This document shows positions 47,443-57,281 of a stretch of DNA of 64,000 bases, in pieces (position 1 is the first letter of the stretch; each line of letters begins with the position of its first letter). The position numbers and the translations under genes were made by a program. The notes beneath the pieces were generated by a model. That model ran no database searches. It was not told where the DNA came from and saw nothing but the letters and a program-made list of their open reading frames with translations. The stretch spans positions 6,696,001 to 6,760,000 of the forward strand of contig NW_025408667.1 in the NCBI RefSeq assembly GCF_020360975.1. Direction: 5' to 3'. Source of the stretch: Hirsutella rhossiliensis. Lineage: Eukaryota; Ascomycota; Sordariomycetes; Hypocreales; Ophiocordycipitaceae.

Positions 47443-49420
47443 TCATGCCTTGTACAGCAGGTCCAGGAATCCCGTCGCCAGGTCCACCACGACGCTTTTG
47501 TTTGGCAGCGATCCGGCCACGCCATACAGCGCAGCCGAATCGCCCACCGCCTTTCCCTTGGCCCCTTTGCCCTCCACCAGTCGCACCCTCTCCTTCTCCC
47601 GCTCCTCCTCCACAACCGCCTCGAGGTCGCTCACCAGCCGCTCCCAGACCTTGACAATGGGCAATGTCACGGCCACGTGTATCGCCGGCGGGCTCTGCAA
47701 CGCGTTGAGGTGCCAGCCCTTGCTGGACATGCCGTCGGCAATGTCGTAGATGTTGAGGTTGCGCGCCGAAAAGGCCACCACAGAGACCAGTGGCTTGCCC
47801 AGCACCTCGAGCTCGCCGCCCAGCGCGGGCCCGTCGCGGATGGCGTCGGCAATCTTCTTGGCCGTGCCGACAATCTTGGCGCACGCGTCCACGTAGCCGG
47901 ACTCGCCCACGGACATGAGGCTCGCCCAGCAGCCGGCAATGAGGGCGCCGGGCCGCGACCCGGCGATGCCTGGCGAGGCGTAGACACCGCCCGACCAGTC
48001 CGGGCACACAAAGTACTGGAAAGTCCGGAGCGCCGCCGTGCGGTACAGCACCGTCGAGTTCCCCTTTGGCGCAAAGCCGTACTTGTGCGTGTCGCAGCTG
48101 ATGCTGGTGACGCCCCTGAGACGAAAGTCAAACGGCTGCGTCTCGAAGCCGGCCCTCTCCAGGCACGGAACCAGGAACGAGCCCAAGCAGCAGTCGACGT
48201 GCAGGCACAGCTTCTTGCGCAGCGCGAGCTTGGACAGCGCCGCGATGTCGTCCATGATGCCATGCGGGAAGTTGGGCGCGGAGCCGACGAGCAGCACCGT
48301 GTTGGCGTTGACGAGACGTGACATGGCGCGGATGTCGACCTGGTAGTCGGGAGCGGGACAGGCGACCATGTGGATCTTGATGTTGAAGTAGTCTCCAGCC
48401 TTGTGAAAAGCCGTGTGTGCAGTGTCCGGAATGATCCTTTTCAGGGGGTTAACAGACGACCTCGTCACCGTTGTCGCCGATTCACTCATCAGGGAGGTCG
48501 GCGACTCACATCTCGGGTTCGGTTATGCCACGCTCGGCGTATGCCTTCTGGCGAGCGGCCAAGCAGGCCATGAGAATGCTCTCGGTGCCGCCGGCCGTCG
48601 AGACACCGGCAGCGCCAGGAGGTGCGTGGAACATGTTGAGCACCATGCTCACCACCTCGGCCTCCATCTTGCGGACGCCGGGAAAGACGTCCGGGTGGAT
48701 GGGGTTGGCGACGGTGAACTTGCCAAAGGCCTCGGTCTGCAGCTGGATCAGGCCGTCCTCGCCGTGGTAGACGGCGCCGGAGACGTATCCGTCCTCCCAG
48801 CGGGTGTGATCCATGTTGGCCAGCGCGTCGAGCTCGGCGCGGACGGCGTCGGCGGGCAGCCCCTCCTTGGGCAGCGTCAGGTAGCGCGTCTCAGTCTGGG
48901 GCACGAGCTTGGCCGACATGCTGGCGAGCGACTCCTGAACCTGCCTCTGGACCTTGCCGCGGACGCCCGGGGCGCGTAGGAAGTAGCCATAGAGAGTGCG
49001 CCGAATGTCGCGGTAGAGCTCGAGGATGGCGCCGATGAGGCCACGGCCCTTGAGCTTCCAGAAGAGGCGGCGTGTCCACCGTAGGACAAAGTAGAAGAAG
49101 ACGATGTTGCGCAGCCTGTCGAGCAACGCCCACGACGCCAGTCCGTCAGCCCACTCCTGTCTCCGAGCATGCCACTTTCGACCCGTGCCATGGACCGCCA
49201 CCGGAGCGAGTGGCTGCCGTGTAGCAACGGCGCGGCTCGGAAGGGCCCAGAGCCAGCCGTGCATGCGAATGGGGCGCAACGGCTCGAGCAGCACGACCGA
49301 GGGGGGGTCGCCGACTCACAGGTCCAGGCTGATCATGCTCAGCGAGAGCGCAGGCCGGCGTCGCTTGACGGATCCGAAACTTCCGCGCAGGCTGACGGGC
49401 ATTCTCGAGCTTCCAGGCAT
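47443..49420 (-). CDS. dpl1: Sphingosine-1-phosphate lyase (dihydrosphingosine-phosphate lyase)
   Basis: Three exons (49420-49320, 49160-48510, 48436-47443) sum to exactly 582 codons (581 residues), close to yeast Dpl1. The enzyme is an ER-membrane, PLP-dependent lyase that cleaves long-chain-base phosphates to a fatty aldehyde and phosphoethanolamine. A hydrophobic membrane anchor (IVFFYFVLRWT) is followed by SGAVYHGEDGL, NPIHPDVFPGVRKMEAEVV and STAGGTESILMACLAAR. The intron-2 junction reads ITEPEM/IIPDTAHTAFHKA, and the PLP-lysine motif is SCDTHKYGFAPKG. The 3' exon ends FLDLLYKA. The first exon (start at 49420) was joined by phase using a ...CTCGGAG acceptor; it is the least certain part. 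Confidence 0.93.
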
Positions 49421-49907
49421 CGTATCGTGTCGCACAGGGCGTGCCCGATGCGCCTAGATGCTTTTGTGCGGAGAGGGGAAGGGCAAAGGGGTGTGCGAAG
49501 AGGAGTAGGATGACGAGGAGGAGAATATGGAGCGGTTGAGGAACTGGCGAGTACCTACCTAGTACGGATACTACCCGGTGTGTAAGTGCCACACATGGCT
49601 GGGCTGCCCGCCGAGGCTTAAGCCACCGCGGGTACGTACCTACTGTAAGGTGGCCGGCCTCCCCGCTACAGAAGTGTCTGCATCTGCCAAAAGACGTGGG
49701 CGACGGCCATTACTTGGACATTTTGGCCGTGGGGCCACCTAGGTACTACCTGCCTTCCATTGCTGTGGGTGCGCCTCCATCGACTCTGGCACCCATGGCG
49801 TTATCACATGCAACGCTACGGATAATGTACTTACTACATGTAGCTCAAGCTGGCCTGGTGGGCTTTTTTGCCGAAGCTTGTACTGTAATTGCTGTACGTA
49901 CGGATAA
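49421..49907. other. Spacer between dpl1 and the transposon
   Basis: Presumed dpl1 promoter with several TACCTAC/CCTAGGTAC palindromic motifs (49551-49562, 49634-49641, 49738-49746). No gene. Confidence 0.5.
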
Positions 49908-49915
49908 TTAATTAT
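49908..49915. repeat. Target-site duplication, left copy
   Basis: TTAATTAT directly precedes the left inverted repeat and matches 53554-53561 exactly. Confidence 0.85.
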
Positions 49916-50045
49916 GAGTATTACTATTTGCACAGACAAAAGTCTCTATTTGCACAGACGATCCACTTTTTCTGCGCGTACCCCGCCCGCCCAGCCCCCG
50001 CCACCCAATTTAGCTGCACTAACGTGGCAAAGGAGGGAGCCGCGC
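49916..50045 (+). repeat. Left 130-bp terminal inverted repeat
   Basis: Begins GAGTATTACTATTTGCACAG and ends GGGAGCCGCGC. It matches the reverse complement of 53424-53553 except for a C-to-T type difference near 50020. It contains two copies of CTATTTGCACAGAC separated by 8 bp, a possible duplicated transposase-binding site. It is GC-rich inside, unlike the adjacent interior. Confidence 0.92.
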
Positions 50046-53000
50046 CAGCATAAAGATCATATATACCTATAAGCCTAGGGCACCTTAATTCGTTTAAATA
50101 ACGCATCTTCGCGATTATCGCGAGATATGCGTATATTACGTCGTATATTACGGCCCGGCTAATAGTCCGGCCTAGGCTACGTGGGCGTGGGCTGCGTAGC
50201 TGGGATAACCTCCTCTACTGACGAGGCCGGCGTAGCCCTTGCACCTCTGCCCCGTCTCCCTCGAGATCCCCTTCCCCGTGTATTTGCGCGCGCTCGCGAT
50301 CTTCCTAATAACGGCCGGGTAGAGCCCTAACTGCCTCCTTCATCGATCTCGGCTTATGTGCGCGTGCGGCGTATGCTAGCGTTGAGGCGGCGGGTGCTTG
50401 CCTGACTAGACCGCGGCAGCCGTCTCTGCGTGCCTCTAACTAACTATAAGGCCGGCTGCGAAGCTAGCTACGCGGCATCGTCGTCTTCGTCTCGATATGG
50501 CCTTAGGTCTTAAGGCATAGGTAGGCTAGTATTCTTAGCAACGCGAGGTCGGCCACGGAGGCTTTAAACGATATTAGGGTCTCGGATTCGAAGAAGTAGC
50601 TCGTCGAGATCCTAATAGTAAGGATTAGCGTAATTCGTATATAAAAGGGGGGGCTTCTCTACTAGAGGCTTCTTAAGCTACTACTAAGGGTAAATATCGT
50701 ACTTTATAAGCGGAACGTTAGCTTAAAGGCGTTAGAAGATCGTATATATATAAGGAAGCCCTTACTATTATATAAATTAACCCGTATAATACGGTAGCGG
50801 CTATAACTCCCGCTCTTACCTAGGCTCTAAGGGCATCGCGGCTAAGGTAAGCCGGTATTGCTTAGTAAGGAGGTTAACCGCTTAATAGGTAAGTTTAATA
50901 TTTAGCTTGCCTAGCTATTTTTAGCTAAGATAAAGAAGCCGCTGCCTTAACTTTTAGCGGGCCGCCTCTTAGATATAGGAGCGTTCTTTATTCGCGATTA
51001 TTTACTCTAACGTAGTATATAGATAGAAGAGATCGCCGGTGCCTATAAGTAAATACGACTTTATATCTTTATATATAGTCTTAACTAAGCTATTAACCCT
51101 CTAGCCGAAGTTACGATAGCGGCTAATATAGTAATAAGCTTACTACTCTTACTATAGTATATATTCCTTAGAAATATATCTTACGATATAGCCTTAGTAT
51201 TATCTATACTTATAATTAAGCGCCCGCTAAGCCGACTAAAAGCCTACCTTAGTTAGGGCGTAGATAACGGCCTTCTAAGCAGTAAATATCCCCTCGCGGC
51301 TATAGTCTTTAAGTTATACGGGTTATACGCTCGAGATCTTATCTTTAGCTTCTTCTTACGTAGCGACTCTACTAAGGAAGATATTAATAGGATCGTTAGC
51401 GCCGTTAACGCTATTAGCTTCGTTATCGTTATTATTATTATTATTATTAACGCCGCTAAGCTCCTTTTAACGTAATTTAATTTTCGTATTAATATTAACG
51501 TTAATATAGTAAATATAAAGTTATTATTATAATAAAGGGAAAACGCATAAGAGTATATTTTTAAGGGCTTTTTCCTTATCTTTAATAACTATAGAAGGTA
51601 TTAAGTACTAGTCCCTCGGTATAGGGCTAGTACGTTAACCTTGCCGTCTACCTAGATCCGGTGCGGGTCTAACGGGTAATTAAACGGACTAGCTACCGTA
51701 CGTAATTAAACGTATTATACGGACTAGCTACCGTATATTATTACGCGCATTAAATATAGACTAGCTACCGGTCTTACGAGTTAAAGTAAGAGTAGTAATA
51801 ACTATTTATATTCTTCTCCGCCCGCCTAAGATCTAGCGGGTCCTCTATCTTCTATATATACTATAGCGAGCGTAAGACCTTACTTAGGGTTTTAACCGAG
51901 TAATATCTTAACCTTATAATCGTACGACGGTAGTACGGCGTATTAGCGGTATTTCCTAGTATTTTCCCCGGGTAGGCATAGGTATTTCTCTATAATTTCC
52001 CCGCTATATTCTCGTAGTAACTTCTTAAAGAAGTATCGGTATAATCCCTAAGGAGCTATTATTACTCGGGAAATCGTAGTGCCTTCCCTATATAATATAT
52101 CCCTAGGGGAAATCTCTATAAAACGTCCGTGTAATCCGCTCGGTTATCGTTTCTAGGATTTCCGGGTAATTTCCTAGAGTTTACCCGGTGGCTTCTAGGT
52201 TCCTTCTTCCGCGGGGAGCCTTAGGGAGTTAGGGGTAACTTCCCTAGGAAAGGCCGATATCGTTATAGGTACCTAGATTATCGACCGTAGGGTGTCCCGT
52301 AATAGAAGGCGCCGGGACCCTAACTTTAAGGCGAAGCTCGTTAAAGCGTTTATAAAGCTACTAGAACCCTTCCTCCTTCTCTATATTAATAAGGCTAAAA
52401 GCGAAGTTAGCTATAGACCGTTAATTAGTAACTCTAGTAGCCTAGAAGAGATATCTTAAACTAGTTTATTTTATATATATTATTAAGTCCTAAGACTTCG
52501 GAAAGCGCTTCTATATCTGCTCGCACTAGGGTATATCTAAAGATAGCTTCGACCTTCTACTTATCGTTATCGTCGCTAAATTTAACTATATACTTAAGGC
52601 CGCCGCGTTAGAGGTAATCGATAAAGGCCTAGGTTATAGTCTTACTACTAAGGGCCGCGGCACGGATCTTCTAGCGGTCGTTATATATATCTCGCTAGCG
52701 GAAGAAGCTCTCTTTAGTAGAGTCCCTAATAATCGAGGCTATCTCGCGAGCTAGAAGGGCACGATACTTAGAAAGGCTTCTCGAGCTCTTACTATGCTTA
52801 GGTTCGGCGGCGATAGACGTTATAAGCTAAATAGTCGATTAATTCCCCGTAGTTATATTAACTATCGTTAACGCAAAAAGTCTACTTCTAGTAGGATCTC
52901 TTTATTACGGATGCGATAATCTTAATAGGGCAGTTAAGCTTCTATAAGGAAGCTTTACGAAGGCCGCTACTTAACGAAGCTCGTTAGAGGCTACGATTAT

Positions 53001-53349
53001 AAATAAATATAATATATATAGGTAAGACCTACCCATTAATCTTACGCTTACGTAAGCTAGAGCTCTTAACGATAGCGGCACTATAACTGCGATAGAAGCT
53101 CTGGAGGAAGTCGTAGAGCTCGTTAAAGGAGTCAAAGGTTAGCGAGGGCGGCAGAGGTGGAATTGGCAGCCCGACGAGCTCTTCGGCAGGCTGTTCGGCA
53201 GGCTATTCGGTAGGCTGTTCGGCAGGCTGTTCGGCAGGCTGTTCGGCAGGCTGTTCGGCAGGCTCTTCGGCAGGCTGTTCGGCAGGCTGTTCGGCAGGCT
53301 CTTCGGCAGGCTCTTCGGCAGGCTCGTTGAGGATAAATCGTAGGTCCAT
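50046..53349 (-). pseudogene. RIP-inactivated MULE transposase relic
   Basis: Only the first ~100 codons (from 53349 down to about 53030) are intact. Beyond them in-frame TAG/TAA codons appear where TGG or CAG/CAA codons are expected. Fragments consistent with a FAR1-like DNA-binding domain persist to about 52800. The region between 50.1 and 52.8 kb is too mutated to align by eye; the MULE catalytic domain is assumed to lie there but was not directly recognised. Confidence 0.7.
53178..53325 (-). repeat. 12-bp minisatellite encoding Pro-Ala-Glu-Glu/Gln repeats in the transposase N-terminus
   Basis: About 12 copies of TTCGGCAGGCTG/TTCGGCAGGCTC follow each other with only a few changes. In the transposase frame (minus strand) they encode tandem EPAE/QPAE tetrapeptides. 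It is GC-rich and nearly free of RIP-type changes, in contrast to the sequence on its left. Confidence 0.9.
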
Positions 53350-53423
53350 CGCGAATAGCTTCACTTTGCGATGTAGGTGGGAAGGGCAGATTTCTCCCTT
53401 AGCGGGGCTTTACGCTACGCTTA

Positions 53424-53553
53424 GCGCGGCTCCCTCCTTTGCCACGTTGGTGCAGCTAAATTGGGTGGCGGGGGCTGGGCGGGCGGGGTACGCGCAGAAA
53501 AAGTGGATCGTCTGTGCAAATAGAGACTTTTGTCTGTGCAAATAGTAATACTC
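53424..53553 (-). repeat. Right 130-bp terminal inverted repeat
   Basis: Inverted copy of 49916-50045, ending GTAATACTC. Confidence 0.92.
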
Positions 53554-53561
53554 TTAATTAT
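53554..53561. repeat. Target-site duplication, right copy
   Basis: TTAATTAT immediately follows the right inverted repeat. Confidence 0.85.
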
Positions 53562-54696
53562 ACCACTGTCAAATACGTAGTGCTTAAGCCCCGGCCGGGT
53601 CTCGGCGCGCTACAGTAAACGGCCGCCTCTTGTTGATCTCCATTGACATGTGTACTGTCCCCTGTACGGACTGCACCAAGTTACCTACCTACCTACCTAT
53701 AGACAACATCGGTCAGCTCTTCGGTCAATGTATAGGGCAGGCAATGGGCAGCTGCATGAGCACAAATGCATGTTCGGGTGCCCGCGGGATCCCTGGACTC
53801 GGGCTGAAGAGACGGACAGATCGGAGACGATCCGATCACCCTCGCCGTTGCAAAGCCAAGTTGCCTTGCCCGGGAAGTGTGAGAGGCGTCTTAGGCCGTG
53901 CAACGCTCGCACATACATACACGACTGCCTTGCCGTGATGCCGGGCGAGGTGGGACGCCTGCTCCAAGGCATCCCTTGCACAGCCATCTAGAGTATATTT
54001 TCGGGTGCCGAGGCCCGCAAGTGAGGGGAAACATCGCCTTCTTCCTTGAACCGTGTCCTCGACGAGAGGCTGTAACGCCGTAAAAGCCGTCCCCGAGACG
54101 CGTCTCGAACACAAGCTTGTCTCTACTCGAGCGCCGCGAGACTCTTGTTTCGACCTTGGCCCACAGCATATTGTTCCCCGGTGCCAATCGGCCAAGGCGG
54201 CTGGTATTGTGTTCCAACATCAAACCATGCTGTCCACCACGGCACGACACTTGGTCCAACCACACGAGAGAAAAGGGGGTTGCCTTTCCGTGTTGAAGTG
54301 CGTCGCCACAGACGGATGCCTCCCATCTTTACACGAGTTACGTACGTCTCTTCAAGGCTACATCACACAAAGCTCCTCAGCCTGGTCCATCTGCGTTAAC
54401 TTCGTGTTTGCATCAGCCGCGTATCCCTCCACTTGTCCAGAAATGTCCCATATCTCCAGGGCTGAAAGGAATACCCGCACAAAAAAGTCTGTCCCCTTTC
54501 CGTGCCGTGCCTTCGTGCATACACGTACATGGCTGTCTCGCTCGCAGTCTCTGCCTCGCCTTGCTCCCTGAATGCTCCACCCGCCCGGGCAACGCCGCAG
54601 AACGAAAAAAAAAAGGACGAGCTCGACACCGACTATACTCCGACAAACGCCATCAACGCACGCGAGCCCAACGTCTGCTTTTTCCCTCCAGAGCGC
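53562..54696. other. Spacer between transposon and mannosyltransferase gene
   Basis: Base composition returns to normal right after the target duplication. Short frames on both strands have no recognisable content. The part next to 54697 is presumably the 3' UTR of the glycosyltransferase gene. Confidence 0.5.
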
Positions 54697-55751
54697 TCAG
54701 CGCAGGCCTAAAGCGCCTCTCCAGTCGGACAAGTACCGCTTCGACTCCGCTTCGCAGCTATGGGGCCCCGTCTGCTTGCAGTCGGGGAATATGATAACAA
54801 AGTCGCCTTTCTGGTAGGCGTCGCCGAGCTCTGCCTTGGAGTACGCAGCAAATGTCCTTTGTGGAACGAGGGCAAGCTTTGAAAGAATCGTCGGGTGCCA
54901 TTGTACAATGTGTTCCTGTGTCTCTATTAGCCACTCTCGTGCCCTGTCGCGCGGAATCATCGGATGGACGTGCCAGTGCATGCCGCTCGGCCTTTTGAAA
55001 GTTGTAACTTCTGTAAAGCGGATCGTACCACGTCTCGAGGAAGAACTTGGACCACTCCCCGTTCCTCAGAATCACGCTCGAGTGCACCAGGCTATCCTTG
55101 TCCTGGCTGACGATGAAATCGGCGTCTTGCCCACGGAGATGCGAGAAGGTCTTGATGATGCTGTCGGGGGGCACGACTGGATAGTCCTTGATCATGAGGC
55201 CTTCCAGCGTCTTGGTTTCAAGCACCAAGGCCTCGAGGCTCTTGTTTGGGTCCATGATGAAGGCGTTCTGATCTAGATACCATATGAACTTGCAGTCAGG
55301 ATACTTGGAAAGCGCGTGGCGCATCGCCACGATCTTGGTCCAGGACGGAGGCGCGCCGTGAGAGTCGTAGTCGAACGCCTTGACAACCATTGCCTCGTAT
55401 CCTGGAATGCCCTTGTTAGCAGCTCTCTGTGGCCGTCGCGGGAGGCAAACGCGGACCGTGTTTTGCCGCATACGTCTCGCGGTTCTCCCTGACAGTCTTG
55501 AGGTAGGCATTGTCCCACGTGGTTGGATTAATTACTGTCACCAGCACCACAGGCGGAGAGCCGGACGGCACGCGTTCGTGGTAAGAGCTTGGCTTGCTGG
55601 GTCCGAAGAGGAAGTATGCTGCCGCCACACAGGCCAGACACACCAGAGCAATCATTCTCAACCGGCTCCTCCGTAGTAGCGGAAGCCTCGCCGACCTGGG
55701 CCGGAAGGGCGGCGGGTTGGAGTTTTTGCGAGGCGGATACGCGAAATGCAT
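54697..55751 (-). CDS. GT34 Golgi alpha-mannosyl/galactosyltransferase (Mnn10/Mnn11-like)
   Basis: Three exons (55751-55457, 55401-54974, 54915-54697) sum to 314 codons (313 residues). It is a type II membrane protein: a basic N-terminus, then one transmembrane segment (MIALVCLACVAAAYFLF, about 33-49), then a lumenal catalytic domain. GT34 landmarks are VVLVTVINPTTWDNAYL, KHGYEAMVVKAFDYDS across intron 1, ALSKYPDCKFIWYLDQNAFI (WYLDQNAF occupies the DxD-type position), DFIVSQD, FLETWYDPLY, and after intron 2 EHIVQWHPTIL and GDFVIIFPDC. Yeast Mnn10/Mnn11 belong to the M-Pol II complex that extends the alpha-1,6-mannan backbone of N-glycans. Intron 2 requires GC-AG borders (GCACGT donor) to give the family order ...RHAL/EHIVQWHP. 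Confidence 0.88.
54916..54973 (-). other. GC-AG intron (GCACGT donor) in the GT34 gene
   Basis: The flanking exons join CTG and GAA in phase 0, giving the expected AL-EHIVQWHP. A CTAAT branch-like site sits about 14 nt before the ACACAG acceptor. A GT alternative (GTCCAT ... TAATAG) would keep an open frame but has a poor donor and adds extra residues. Confidence 0.65.
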
Positions 55752-56404
55752 CTTGGGTGGCCGGCGCGCGCCCGAACAGACAGGGCTTCAATGGGGCTTG
55801 AAGGGAGCGGTCTGCTCGGCGCTGCGGGCACGGGTTTTCGCAGCGTCCTAGCTCATCCGTTTGGGGCCGCGTTGAATCGCGTTTTGGCTGTTGTTGTCGT
55901 TGTCGTTTCTGGCGATGTGTTGGCCGACTGCGTTCCGATGGGGAGACGCGGAGCATCAACGGTCGAAGCTTGAGCGCCCGGATCAGCGGCAAAGTCGGAC
56001 GCAATCGTCGCGAGGCACCGGAGCGACTGCAATCGATCGGAGACGGATCGCGGCAAGGGTTCGGGGGGGGGGGGGGTTTGCAATGGAAGTTTTTATCGCA
56101 GCTCGAAAGCGAAGCGTGGCGCAATCCACGCCCATACAACGCTCCCCACTGAGCCAAACTAAGATGTGGCACTTTCGGCACCGGGCCCACTTAACACCGA
56201 CTCCAACGTGCAATACGGAGTATTAAGCCAACTCTCCCCTGTAAAAATTCTTCTCTTCTGCGGGCTGTTAGCAGCCTGTTAGTGGATAATTATTTTCAGG
56301 TCACCCGACCATGCTTCTGCCTCTCTAGCCCTAACGGGGCTCTAGCAAGCACCAAAGGCAGACTTTGGAGAGTTCGTCTCCTCTTGGGAAGCTGGTCTCG
56401 AATA

Positions 56405-56705
56405 ACGGCATGCCTCGCGCTGCCTCGCCTTCTGCCGCCTCGCGGCATCGCCTTCTTCTGCCGCCTTTACTGGCTGGCCTCGACTTCTGCCGCCTCGCGG
56501 CCCCGACCTCTTCTGCCGCCTCGCGGCCCGACTTCTTCTCGCCCTTCCTGGCACGCCTCGCGCTGCCTCGCACCCTCTGCCGCCTTTACTGGCTGGCCTC
56601 GCCTTCTGCCGCCTTGCGGCTCTGCCTCCTTCTGCCGTCTCGCGGCTCCGAACTTTGCCGCCTTGCGGCCCTTTCTGCCGCCCAGCGGCCCGACTTCCTC
56701 CTGGA
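56405..56705. repeat. Degenerate GC-rich repeat tract (TTCTGCCGCCTCGCGGC unit)
   Basis: At least ten imperfect copies of TTCTGCCGCCT(C/T)GCGGC occur, spaced irregularly and interspersed with TTTACTGGCTGGCCTCG copies. The unit contains the palindrome GCCGC..GCGGC. No gene frame is preserved across it. Confidence 0.8.
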
Positions 56706-57257
56706 CTGGGGGCCGCCGGGGCCCCGAGGAGCTACAAGAGCCTAGAGCTCAAGGCCTCACCCGGTGTCCCCGGAGCTGCACACCAATCGACAACACCTCC
56801 ACCACCTGCTTGCTACGAGGAGCAGGCACGGGGACTTCGCCGAATGTCATAACCACGAAGTGGCCCGGATCGAACGCTCCTGCGGAGAAGACAATCGCCA
56901 TCGGGGCGAATCCCCGACTAACATTGCTACACTCTCTGCTTCCTTTTTCTTTTCTTTTCTTTCTGCCCCGTAGGCCCTCCTCGAGGGCTTGCGGCCGGCC
57001 CATGACTTCGTGGGCTTTCTCAGTCACCCGGCCTCGGCCAAAGACTGACTACTATTAGCTTCACTGCCGTGCCTGGAACCCGCTGACGGGGAAGGGCCCG
57101 AATTTCCGACCGGCCTCAGAGCCTCAGAATTGCTAGATGGAGTGGTTAGGTGCTACACACGGTCCTTAGTCCAGGTACTCGGGATATTCTATGTATCTAG
57201 TCTTCTCTAGCCTAGCACGTCTTTTGCCCTTATAGGGATGTCCCAGACGGTAATCAA

Positions 57258-57281
57258 TACTACTACTACTACTACTACTAC
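57258..57281. repeat. (TAC)8 microsatellite
   Basis: Eight TAC triplets run directly into TACGGAGTATTAAGCC. Confidence 0.85.

Larger units (their letters stand above)
49916..53553 (-). mobile_element. Complete RIP-mutated Mutator-like (MULE) DNA transposon
   Basis: The element spans 3,638 bp, bounded by 130-bp terminal inverted repeats (49916-50045 and 53424-53553) with one visible mismatch, and by an 8-bp target-site duplication TTAATTAT (49908-49915 and 53554-53561). The interior is suddenly AT-rich, full of TA dinucleotides and stop codons in all frames, the expected result of RIP (C-to-T changes at CpA). On the minus strand, from an ATG at 53349, a Pro/Glu/Gln repeat leads into FNELYDFLQSFYRSYSA, then LRKRKING. 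After that, RIP-damaged remnants fit a FAR1/WRKY-GCM1-like zinc domain (TATAATCGT where TGCGATCGT, CDR, is expected; LRKAS..KLNCPIKI; later HNYG). Long TIRs plus a FAR1-like N-terminus point to the Mutator superfamily (as with Fusarium Hop) rather than hAT, despite the 8-bp duplication. It is inactive. Confidence 0.88.

Noticed and set aside
47119..48321. 400-codon plus-strand frame
   Set aside because: Antisense of the sphingosine-1-phosphate lyase gene.
53178..53325. CRISPR-like array
   Set aside because: Units are 12 bp, directly adjacent without spacers, and in frame with a transposase; this is a eukaryotic minisatellite.
49916..53553. hAT-superfamily assignment based on the 8-bp target duplication
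   Set aside because: hAT elements have short TIRs; the 130-bp TIRs and FAR1-like N-terminal remnants fit a Mutator-like element better.
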